NCBI GenBank assembly: GCA_017307315.1
Contig: JAFKFF010000337.1
Location: forward strand, 12,090 to 17,659
Reading direction: 5' to 3'
Source: Alphaproteobacteria bacterium
Lineage (GTDB): Bacteria > Pseudomonadota > Alphaproteobacteria > Micropepsales > Micropepsaceae
DNA length: 5,570 bases
In this document: positions 1-4,815 of the stretch, piece by piece
Numbering within the stretch: the first letter of the stretch is position 1
Layout of the letters: each line of letters begins with the position of its first letter
Notes under the pieces: generated by a model
Database searches by the model: none
What the model was told of the DNA's origin: nothing
What the model saw: only the letters and a program-made list of their open reading frames with translations
Position numbers and translations under genes: made by a program

Positions 1-138
1 GCCTTTGCCGTGCTGTCGCAGGAGATCGACATGCAAGGCCTCGCCTTCCGCGACGCCGCCGCCAAGATCGCGTCGGTGGATACGTTGCAGGCCTTCATGA
101 AGGATTTCGGGAAGCGCCACCAAGTGGCTATTAATTGA
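1..138 (+). CDS. 3' end of an unidentified protein gene (partial)
   Basis: An open frame runs from the window edge to a TGA at 136-138 and gives 45 C-terminal residues beginning AFAVLSQEIDMQGLAF and ending in KRHQVAIN. The start lies outside the window. The tail reads as amphipathic helix with alternating charged and hydrophobic residues and no membrane segment. I recognise no family motif, so no function is given. It is the only plus-strand gene here and converges on the esterase that ends at 437. Palindromic element A begins two bases after its stop codon. The natural codon use and the stop directly before a repeat element favour a real gene end, but the fragment is short. Confidence 0.6.
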   Translation, partial: AFAVLSQEIDMQGLAFRDAAAKIASVDTLQAFMKDFGKRHQVAIN

Positions 139-140
139 TG

Positions 141-248
141 CCCCCATCTGTCCGCCAGCTTGGCTTGGCGCTCCGGCTCGCGCCTGCGCGCTGGCAAGCC
201 CGCTAGCGGACAGCTTCCCCCGCCAGCGGCTCCGCCGCGCGGGGGAAG
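141..248 (+). repeat. Composite palindromic element A (two hairpins plus competing third arm)
   Basis: Starting two bases after the plus-strand stop codon: a C-run arm (CCCCCAT, 141-147); an 8-bp stem CTGTCCGC (148-155) with GCGGACAG (206-213), enclosing smaller nested pairings (GGCTTG 162-167 with CAAGCC 195-200); then a strong hairpin CTTCCCCCGC (214-223) with GCGGGGGAAG (239-248). The strong stem continues as GCGGC/GCCGC (226-230/234-238) over a 3-nt loop after a 2-nt bulge. Read on the minus strand the loop is GGA and the bulge is TG, as in elements B and C. The G-run at 241-245 can pair with either C-run. The reverse complement is clearly homologous to element B. There is no T-tract after the hairpin, so it is not a standard intrinsic terminator. 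Confidence 0.85.
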
Positions 249-436
249 AAATTCATGACCAAGGCGCACCAGAGCCCAGCCCTACGCGCGCGCAGGGGAG
301 GCGGGCCTGAGTCGCTTCGGCAAGCGCTAGGGTTTGCGCTCGACTGAAATTCAAATCCAAATTGTCATGGCCCACTTGGCGAGCTCTTTTTGCCTTAAAA
401 ATTTCCGCACCGTTCCCGCCATAGAGATTCATATCT
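249..436. other. Non-coding stretch between convergent gene ends, no recognised feature
   Basis: With element A this completes the 298-base gap between the plus-strand gene ending at 138 and the esterase ending at 437. It holds a small hairpin CGCTT/AAGCG (313-317/322-326, loop CGGC) and an AT-richer patch at 345-405 that stands out from the GC-rich surroundings. I see no convincing open frame, no RNA gene and no terminator with a U-tract on either strand. How the esterase transcript ends is therefore not visible. Confidence 0.6.
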
Positions 437-1423
437 TCACGGCGCGGCTAAGAGACCGTGGGTCGCAGCCCAGGCCATGAAAAGCTGTGGCCAGGCTGAA
501 GCGGGTTTTCCGGCGATATTTCGGATCGTGAAGCCGTGCTTGCCTTGCTCGAACACATGCAGTTCAGCCGGAATTTTCGCGGCCCGCAGCGCCCCGAACA
601 TGGCAATGCCATTGGCGAACGGCGCCGCCTCCGGGTCATCGGCCGCAAGACAGATGAAGGAAGGCGATGTATCGGCCGGGATGTGCTTGTCCACCGAATA
701 GGCATCCAATGTTGCGGCGTCCGCCTTGTCGCCCACCAACCAATGGCGCGTGCCGGGGTTGGTGCCATTGCCCAAGGTGGTGACGGGATACATGAGACCG
801 GCGACCAGGGGCTTGGCGTCCTGCCTATCCACAGCGTCGACGGGCGCATAGACATTCGCTGCGAAACGCGTGGCAAGCGACGCGGCAAGATGGCCGCCCG
901 CCGAAAAACCAATCACGGCGAGCCGTGCGGGATCAATTCCGTACTTCCCGGCATCGGCGCGGATGAGCCGCATGGCCCGCTGCGCATCCTGAAGCGGAAC
1001 GTCGGAATGATTGGCCCAACCGTCGCCCGGCAAGCGATAGCGCAAGATAAAGCAGGTGATGCCCGACTGGTTGAAGACCCGTGCCGGCTCAATTCCTTCC
1101 CGTTCGAAAAACTCCCCGCCATAGCCGCCGCCTGGCATCAGCAGCAGCGCCGAGCCGTTCGGCCTGGCGGCGCGATAAACCATGAGAAGCGGGACATCGA
1201 CGTGCACAACGGCACGATCATGGAACAGGTCGGGCGTTTTGCTGGTTTCGATGATGTTCGACTTGGCGGTAACGCCTTCGCCGCCTGGGGGCGTGCCCGG
1301 CCAGAGGGTTATAATCTCCCTGGAATCGCTCGGCAGGCTGCCGTCCGACGCCATCGTTTCGGCGAATGCCCGCGTGGATATCGCCGCCGCTGTGGCGAGT
1401 CCGATCAATTCCCGCCTGTCCAT
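437..1423 (-). CDS. Exported alpha/beta-hydrolase esterase (acetyl-xylan/feruloyl esterase-like, BD-FAE type)
   Basis: A 328-residue serine hydrolase, probably cleaving ester groups from carbohydrate-like substrates in the periplasm. Start at ATG 1423 is chosen because it gives an N-terminal export signal: MDRRELIGLATAAAI followed by STRAFA, with a twin-arginine pair (Tat-like, though D precedes RR) and an Ala-X-Ala-type cleavage site near residue 21. A LWPGTPPG motif (residues 40-47) is typical of xylan-esterase-like members. The oxyanion loop is PGGGYGG (97-103), the nucleophile Ser174 lies in GFSAGG, the acid is Asp262 or Asp263 in AADDPEA, and His296 lies in GKHGF. All catalytic parts are present, so it should be active. 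Upstream is only a G-rich, weak ribosome site. The frame stays open to 1516, but that extension reads through a damaged signal-peptide remnant and is unlikely. The substrate is inferred. Confidence 0.85.
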   Translation of the reverse strand: MDRRELIGLATAAAISTRAFAETMASDGSLPSDSREIITLWPGTPPGGEGVTAKSNIIETSKTPDLFHDRAVVHVDVPLLMVYRAARPNGSALLLMPGGGYGGEFFEREGIEPARVFNQSGITCFILRYRLPGDGWANHSDVPLQDAQRAMRLIRADAGKYGIDPARLAVIGFSAGGHLAASLATRFAANVYAPVDAVDRQDAKPLVAGLMYPVTTLGNGTNPGTRHWLVGDKADAATLDAYSVDKHIPADTSPSFICLAADDPEAAPFANGIAMFGALRAAKIPAELHVFEQGKHGFTIRNIAGKPASAWPQLFMAWAATHGLLAAP

Positions 1424-1452
1424 GTCGCCCCCGTTGCTGGCTTGGCATTGCT

Positions 1453-1538
1453 CTACAAAGTTAAAGCCGCCTGTGCCGGAGCCGATGCCACAACCGCCAG
1501 CAAGGCCCCAAGGCAAGACCGGAAAATAGCCCTTTCAT
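1453..1538 (-). pseudogene. Frameshifted signal-peptide remnant (truncated exported protein)
   Basis: ATG at 1538 opens MKGLFSGLALG, then a run of four G (plus-strand C at 1506-1509) is followed by LLAVVASAPAQA and ALTL before a TAG at 1453-1455, but only after shifting frame. One extra G in the run would join these into a textbook Sec signal peptide (basic start, hydrophobic core, Ala-X-Ala cleavage site). Without it the frame reads into a short nonsense tail. Even repaired, just four residues follow the cleavage site, so this is the head of a lost gene or a degenerate tiny secreted peptide. The ATG is 3 bases after the stop of the small gene at 1542-1964, as expected of an old operon. A base-calling error in the G run is possible. 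Confidence 0.55.
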
Positions 1539-1541
1539 GGG

Positions 1542-1964
1542 TCAGCGTTTGATTTCGACATCCACCACTACCGGAGCGAAGCCGCCGGTGGGTTTGTGAC
1601 TGCCAAAATCGACAGTCATCGCCATGCAGGTCAGGAACAGACCCAGTGTGAGCAAACTGAAGAACGCATTCTCGGACGCCACCCTATCGAGCTTTGCGGT
1701 ACAGGGCGTGGTGACGCGATAGTGGTTCAAGGGAGACTGGCGAGCAGCAACAGGCATCCCCTCGGCTCCCACCGCCGCTTTCAAGGCGCGCCAACTGGAA
1801 AAGCCATACTCACGGGCGAGCAACAATTGTGCATCGGCCAGTTGGGCGCTGGCGCCGGCCGCCCGCAACTTTGCCAATCGTTGCTTGCTCATCTTGCGCA
1901 AATGTTCCAGTGACGGCCGCGTCGGGAGTGAAAATTTCGATGGGGTTGGGCGCGTCGCGGACAA
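1542..1964 (-). CDS. Small single-pass membrane protein with LADAQLLLAREYGFSSW motif, TTG start
   Basis: A 140-residue hypothetical protein. TTG at 1964 is preferred because a strong Shine-Dalgarno (GGAAGGAAGG) ends five bases upstream. The GTG at 2039 would give 165 residues but has no ribosome site. Residues 12-63 (SLPTRPSLEHLRKMSKQ, then a basic helix, then LADAQLLLAREYGFSSWRAL) match the short N-terminal module that precedes ankyrin repeats or enzyme domains in many proteobacterial and acidobacterial proteins. Its function is unknown to me. Here no such repeats follow. Instead there is a polar linker, one hydrophobic segment (about 100-118, FFSLLTLGLFLTCMAM) and a short tail ending VVVDVEIKR. 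It may be a truncated relative in which the module was joined to a membrane anchor. No enzymatic motif is visible. Confidence 0.65.
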   Translation of the reverse strand: MSATRPTPSKFSLPTRPSLEHLRKMSKQRLAKLRAAGASAQLADAQLLLAREYGFSSWRALKAAVGAEGMPVAARQSPLNHYRVTTPCTAKLDRVASENAFFSLLTLGLFLTCMAMTVDFGSHKPTGGFAPVVVDVEIKR

Positions 1965-1970
1965 GACAAC

Positions 1971-1980
1971 CTTCCTTCCA
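1971..1980 (-). promoter_or_regulatory. Strong Shine-Dalgarno deciding the TTG start
   Basis: Read on the minus strand, TGGAAGGAAGG sits directly upstream of TTGTC and then TTG at 1964. The purine run ends five bases before the start codon, normal spacing for an alphaproteobacterial ribosome site. No comparable site precedes the alternative GTG at 2039. Confidence 0.6.
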
Positions 1981-1993
1981 TTTGGGCCCCAAA
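1981..1993. repeat. Short palindrome TTTGGG-C-CCCAAA beside the ribosome site
   Basis: Perfect 6-bp arms with one central base lie immediately upstream of the Shine-Dalgarno of the small membrane protein gene. It could be an operator half-pair or form a small leader stem, but the length is short and chance occurrence cannot be excluded. Confidence 0.4.
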
Positions 1994-2072
1994 ATCCGCA
2001 AATACGGGGGCCGGAAGTAAGGATTGATGCAACTGACACAGATCGAGCGGGCTGAGCCCTTTACGCGGATCG

Positions 2073-2124
2073 TTTGCCTCTCGAAAGGCAAAGCAGGATA
2101 GGCATAAGCCCGATTGGATTGCAA
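2073..2124 (-). promoter_or_regulatory. Candidate promoter with palindrome over the start region
   Basis: On the minus strand TTGCAA (2124-2119) is followed after 18 bases by TATCCT (2100-2095); each matches four of six positions of the sigma-70 consensus. A perfect 7-bp inverted repeat, TTTGCCT (2073-2079) with AGGCAAA (2086-2092), lies just downstream, covering the expected transcription start. This would place an operator-like or hairpin-forming palindrome at +1 of the leader for the small membrane protein gene, about 125 bases before its TTG. The promoter call is weak; the palindrome is certain as sequence. Confidence 0.35.
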
Positions 2125-2172
2125 CCGCAGCGCTCGAAACGGCTACAGACTGATCGCCTTGGCTCTGGCTTT

Positions 2173-2250
2173 CTTCCCCCGCGCGCGAAGCGCTGGCGGG
2201 GGAAGATGTGCGCTAGCGGGCCTGCCCGCGTGGCGCACAGATGGGGGAAG
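2173..2250 (-). repeat. Composite palindromic element B, overlapping the hydrolase 3' end
   Basis: Inverted copy of the element A type. On the plus strand: hairpin 1 is CTTCCCCCGC (2173-2182) with GCGGGGGAAG (2196-2205), inner stem GCGC/GCGC, loop GAA (2187-2189) and a TG bulge (2194-2195). Hairpin 2 is TGTGCGC (2207-2213) with GCGCACA (2233-2239), with an inner GCGGGC/GCCCGC pair. A third arm GGGGGAAG (2243-2250) is identical to the 3' arm of hairpin 1 and can pair equally well with CTTCCCCC. Compared with A, the hairpin 2 stem changes a C-G pair to G-C on both sides, a compensatory change. The element runs into the hydrolase gene and provides its stop codon. Confidence 0.85.
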
Positions 2251-3004
2251 CTAACCAAGCGAGCGCACGCTCGCACACCGCTTCCCAGCCGGGTTCGCCG
2301 ATCAGCCAATGGCTCATGCCCGGCATGACTTCGAACTGCGCCCGCTCCTTGTAGAGCCGCGCCGCGCGTTCCACCGTGCCGGCCGGGTTGATGCGGTCGC
2401 CGCCGCCCGCCAGGAACAGAAGCGGCGCTTCGACTTTGCGCACATCCACTTCGCTGGCGCGGCGCATGTCCAGGCCCCAATGGATCATCTCGAAAGTGGC
2501 GCGGCCCGATTCGGGCACGAAGCGCGCGAAGACATCCGCCCGGCGTTCGGCGGGCACGCGGTCCAGCGAATGCGCTTGAGCGATGGCGAAATCCGGCTCC
2601 AGGATCGCGCTCCAGAAGCCCACCCGCAGCATCAGGCTCTGCGCCGCACCGATCTCGAACAGGGTGGTGGGCGGAACGCCCCAGGGCGCGGTCGGCGCCA
2701 GCAGGAGCGCGGCCGCCACCTTGCGCCGCGCCGCCAGCATCTGGGCGAGCAGCCCGCCCATCGAATGACCGATCAGGATGGGCGGCGTGCCCAGGCCCGC
2801 GACAAGCTTTTCCAGATCGGCGGCATAATCCAGAAGGCTGGTGGTGGCGAGCGCGGGAGGCGGCGCACCCCCGTCATGATGGCGCAAGGTGGGCGTTTCG
2901 ACCGCATAACCGGCGGCGCGGAAGCGGGCGGCGAAATCGTCCCAGGCCCAGGGGCCGCAAAAGCCGCCATGGATCATGATGACGGGAGGCTTTTGTTTCC
3001 CCAT
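2213..3004 (-). CDS. Cytoplasmic alpha/beta hydrolase, translationally coupled to rppH
   Basis: A 263-residue alpha/beta-fold serine hydrolase without a signal peptide. Visible parts: the oxyanion HGG (residues 12-14), nucleophile Ser81 in GHSMGG, a cap region about 115-185, Asp203 in GGGDRINP, and His232 in MPGMSHWLIGE, so the triad is complete. It resembles small lipase/esterase or haloperoxidase-like members; the substrate is not readable. ATG at 3004 overlaps the rppH stop by one base (TGATG), pointing to coupled translation as the last gene of the ctpA-rppH strand. Residues 252-263 (ASPICAPRGQAR) and the TAG at 2213-2215 are encoded by palindromic element B, so the original C-terminus probably ended near Trp250-Leu251 and was replaced by the repeat. 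Confidence 0.85.
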   Translation of the reverse strand: MGKQKPPVIMIHGGFCGPWAWDDFAARFRAAGYAVETPTLRHHDGGAPPPALATTSLLDYAADLEKLVAGLGTPPILIGHSMGGLLAQMLAARRKVAAALLLAPTAPWGVPPTTLFEIGAAQSLMLRVGFWSAILEPDFAIAQAHSLDRVPAERRADVFARFVPESGRATFEMIHWGLDMRRASEVDVRKVEAPLLFLAGGGDRINPAGTVERAARLYKERAQFEVMPGMSHWLIGEPGWEAVCERALAWLASPICAPRGQAR

Positions 3005-3480
3005 CAACCCGGCCTCGCCAGATGCCGGAAGGCGGCGATCACTTTGGTGTAGGAATCGCGCTTGAACGGCACGATCACGCGCGGCAACTCTTCCAGCGCC
3101 AGCCATTTCCAGGCGGAGAATTCCGGCTCATGGGCGTGGAGATCGATGTCGCGGTCTTCGCCGGTGAAGCGCAACGCGAACCATTTCTGGCGCTGGCCGC
3201 GAAACTTGCCGTGGAAGGCGACGCCGATCAGATGCGCGGGCAGGTCGTAGGTGATCCAGTCGTCCATCTCGGCGATGATTTCGGCCTTGTCGGTTCCGGC
3301 TTCTTCCTTGAGTTCGCGCAAGGCCGCCTGACGCGGCGCTTCGCCTTCGTCGATGCCGCCCTGCGGCATCTGCCAGCCTTCGACCGTCTGGTCGATGCGC
3401 TTGCCGACGAAGATCATGCCCTGGCGGTTGAGCAGCATCACGCCTACGGCGGGACGATAGGGAAGAAGGGAAGAATTCAT
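3004..3480 (-). CDS. rppH: RNA pyrophosphohydrolase (Nudix)
   Basis: A 158-residue Nudix hydrolase that removes pyrophosphate from the 5' end of triphosphorylated transcripts, making them substrates for RNase E-type decay. The Nudix box is complete at residues 41-63: Gly41, Glu47, Arg55-Glu56, Glu59-Glu60, Gly62. Family hallmarks flank it: YRPAVGVMLLN (9-19), GWQMPQGGID (35-44), DWITYDLPAHL (74-84), and RGQRQKWFALRF (94-105). Length fits alphaproteobacterial RppH, slightly shorter than the E. coli enzyme. ATG at 3480 is chosen because homologues start just before YRP; the frame extends to 3564, but only by reading through a large palindrome. The upstream ribosome site is weak (GAAGTG). It ends in TGATG overlap with the hydrolase gene. 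Confidence 0.93.
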   Translation of the reverse strand: MNSSLLPYRPAVGVMLLNRQGMIFVGKRIDQTVEGWQMPQGGIDEGEAPRQAALRELKEEAGTDKAEIIAEMDDWITYDLPAHLIGVAFHGKFRGQRQKWFALRFTGEDRDIDLHAHEPEFSAWKWLALEELPRVIVPFKRDSYTKVIAAFRHLARPG

Positions 3481-3500
3481 GTGAAACACTTCGAATGGCC

Positions 3501-3598
3501 GGCGCGAGGAATTTTGGGGCCTGAGCAGGAGCGTCGCGCGAAGCGTACGGACGTACGCGAGCACGCGCGACGAACTCAGGACCCAAAAGGCCCGCGCC
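3501..3598. repeat. 98-nt near-perfect long palindrome between deacetylase and rppH
   Basis: The spacer folds on itself from end to end. Nested arms: GGCGCG (3501-3506) with CGCGCC (3593-3598); TTTTGGGGCCTGAG (3512-3525) with CTCAGGACCCAAAA (3575-3588), 13 of 14 paired; CGTCGCGCG (3532-3540) with CGCGCGACG (3564-3572); GCGTACG (3543-3549) with CGTACGC (3552-3558). That is about 35 base pairs in 98 bases, with small asymmetric bulges. It abuts the deacetylase stop codon directly and ends 20 bases before the rppH start. It is unlike elements A-C in sequence and plan. No T-tract follows on either strand, so a simple intrinsic terminator is unlikely; a dispersed palindromic repeat or an RNA processing/stability hairpin fits better. 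Confidence 0.88.
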
Positions 3599-4639
3599 CT
3601 ATTTTGAGGGCGAACTTACTATGGCGGAGACGGGGACCAGAACAAACCCCCGTTTTTCGAGCCCCTTCGCCCAGGCCGCGATCCGCTCGACCGTGACCGG
3701 ATAAAGCGAGCCGGAGCCGATCGCGCTACCGTGCGCGCGCGCCTGGGTTTCCAGGTCGGAAAGGTGCTTGTCGATCTCCAGCGCCGTCTGAATGGCGTCG
3801 AGCCGTGCCGTCGCCTTGGCGAAAGGCGCGCCCAGACGCCCCGCCACGTCCGGCGCCGCGGATTGGGCCGCCGCGCCATTGTCGTAGAAATAAAGCCCCC
3901 GGCGCGCGAATTGGGTCATCACCGGCGACAAGGCGCCGGCATCGGAAAGAAGGCGCTGGCCCAGAAGATTGGTCACCCCGGCATAGCCGGTGAAGCGCGA
4001 CAGAAGCCATTCCAGCTTCTCGCCATTGCCATCCCGCTCGATGCCGGAGCGCAAGGTATAGGGGCCGGGATCGCTGTCGGGGAAATCGAACGGCTCCATC
4101 GGGACTTCCAGCAGAACTTCATGCCCGCCCTGCCGCGCCGCCGCCACGCTCTGCTGCACATGGGGCCCATAAGGCACGTAAGCGAGACTGACGCCGGCCG
4201 GCAATGCCGCCAGCGCCGCCGCCGTCGCCTTGGCGCCGAGGCCAAGGCCGGACACCACGATGGCGATGCGGAATTTTCCGCCGCGCGCGGGCGCCGCATA
4301 CGCCGCCATGGGCGTGCGCCCATTGTCGGCGATGCGGGGCAAGGGTCCTTGCGGGCTTTTCTCGATCAGCGCGGGATCGGCGAGAAGGGCGCGGCCCGCC
4401 ATCGTCACCTTGTCGATGGAAAGCGGTGGAGCCTCGGGCGCGGCGGGAGCCGCTTTGGCCGGTGCCGAAGGCTTGGCGATGACGGGGGGCGAAAGATCCA
4501 GCGTGACGCCCGGCCGGTCGACATGGCCCAGCACGGTGATGCCCAGCGCCGCGATTCCCAGCAGGCCGAATACGCCGGCACTGGCAAAGGCCAGCGCACG
4601 CGCGGCGCGAGACACGGCGGGTTGGGCGGCGGCCGTCAT
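3599..4639 (-). CDS. Divergent polysaccharide deacetylase family protein (DUF610/YibQ-like)
   Basis: A 346-residue envelope protein: a short cytoplasmic N-terminus, one membrane anchor (about 14-40, rich in A, G, L), an Ala/Pro-rich linker (50-72) and a periplasmic domain of the PF04748 type (about 123-340). Domain landmarks are FRIAIVVSGLGLG (123-135), HEVLLEVPMEPFDFP (173-187), GYAGVTNLLGQRLLSD (218-233), FYDNGAAAQS (251-260) and GFVLVPVSAIV (331-341). In typical family members the first motif reads IDDLG and the third contains NHMGS; here the Asp pair and that His are absent, so metal-dependent deacetylation is doubtful. It sits downstream of ctpA, the usual alphaproteobacterial order, suggesting a role in envelope or cell-division maintenance. 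Start ATG 4639 overlaps the TGA of a 9-codon upstream frame; no strong ribosome site is seen. Confidence 0.88.
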   Translation of the reverse strand: MTAAAQPAVSRAARALAFASAGVFGLLGIAALGITVLGHVDRPGVTLDLSPPVIAKPSAPAKAAPAAPEAPPLSIDKVTMAGRALLADPALIEKSPQGPLPRIADNGRTPMAAYAAPARGGKFRIAIVVSGLGLGAKATAAALAALPAGVSLAYVPYGPHVQQSVAAARQGGHEVLLEVPMEPFDFPDSDPGPYTLRSGIERDGNGEKLEWLLSRFTGYAGVTNLLGQRLLSDAGALSPVMTQFARRGLYFYDNGAAAQSAAPDVAGRLGAPFAKATARLDAIQTALEIDKHLSDLETQARAHGSAIGSGSLYPVTVERIAAWAKGLEKRGFVLVPVSAIVSSPSK

Positions 4640-4665
4640 AATGCCCAGGATTTAGCCCGAAGCAT
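4636..4665 (-). other. Possible 9-codon upstream frame ending ATGA on the deacetylase start
   Basis: ATG at 4665 opens MLRAKSWAL and stops at TGA 4638-4636, so the stop overlaps the deacetylase ATG (4639-4637) as ATGA. Such an arrangement could allow coupled translation of a gene that otherwise lacks a clear ribosome site. However, the short frame has no ribosome site of its own, and a chance overlap is quite possible. Confidence 0.2.
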
Positions 4666-4682
4666 GGTTAGGAAGCGGTTAA
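4666..4682 (-). promoter_or_regulatory. CtrA-like site upstream of the deacetylase gene
   Basis: On the plus strand TTAG (4668-4671), seven bases, then TTAA (4679-4682) gives one mismatch to the CtrA consensus TTAA-N7-TTAA, the cell-cycle regulator site of many Alphaproteobacteria. On the minus strand TTAACC and CTAACC stand 11 bases apart. The site lies 27-43 bases before the deacetylase ATG. A short degenerate motif like this is expected by chance fairly often. Confidence 0.25.
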
Positions 4683-4688
4683 TTTATA

Positions 4689-4707
4689 TTGACCCCTCTG
4701 GGGTCAA
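4689..4707. promoter_or_regulatory. Perfect 19-bp inverted repeat, operator-like
   Basis: TTGACCCCTCTGGGGTCAA has perfect 8-bp arms (4689-4696, 4700-4707) around TCT. It lies 50-68 bases upstream of the deacetylase start, beside the AT-rich string AATTTATA. On the minus strand its outer TTGACC resembles a -35 box, but the TATAAA that follows is only 13 bases away, too close for a standard promoter. No U-tract follows, so an operator for a dimeric regulator is the better reading. I do not recognise the regulator. Confidence 0.45.
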
Positions 4708-4742
4708 GCCGCACTGCCTTTGATAAAGCCATCTCAGGCCCG

Positions 4743-4815
4743 CCTCCCCCTTGCGCGCGAAGCGCGCTGAAGGGGGAGGTGTCTCTGAGCGCTTGCGCGA
4801 AAGAGACGGAGGGGG
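4743..4815 (-). repeat. Composite palindromic element C downstream of ctpA
   Basis: Same plan as A and B with different sequence. On the plus strand: hairpin 1 is CCTCCCCCTT (4743-4752) with AAGGGGGAGG (4770-4779), inner stem GCGCGC/GCGCGC, loop GAA (4759-4761) and TG bulge (4768-4769). Hairpin 2 is GTCTCT (4781-4786) with AGAGAC (4802-4807) and an inner GCGC/GCGC. The third arm GGAGGGGG (4808-4815) can pair with CCCCCTT of hairpin 1 using one G-T wobble. The third arm lies nearest the ctpA stop codon (12 bases away), so orientation relative to the preceding gene matches A and B. It separates ctpA from the deacetylase gene within a 188-base spacer. Confidence 0.82.

Noticed and set aside
345..360. 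tRNA-like T-loop (TTCAAATC) in the gap after element A
   Set aside because: No matching T-stem, anticodon arm or acceptor stem can be drawn around it.
437..1516. Longer esterase starting at 1516
   Set aside because: The extra 31 residues come from the off-frame signal-peptide remnant and would bury the real export signal that starts at 1423.
1983..3522. Shared GGCCCCAAAAT string at about 1984-1995 and in the arm of the 3501-3598 palindrome
   Set aside because: The match is about 11 bases, does not extend to the rest of the palindrome, and is within chance or low-complexity range.
3004..3564. Longer RppH starting at 3564
   Set aside because: The extension is translated from the large palindrome, and family members begin shortly before the YRP motif, matching ATG 3480.
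3731..4723. Long plus-strand open frame antisense to the deacetylase gene
   Set aside because: The translation is rich in R, G and H with no family motif; the minus-strand frame has a clear domain. Long antisense frames are common in GC-rich DNA. The same applies to 536-1552, 2309-3052 and 3022-3696.
141..4815. Elements A-C as rho-independent terminators
   Set aside because: None of the hairpins is followed by a T-run on the strand of the preceding gene, and each has a two-hairpin plan with a third arm unlike simple terminators.
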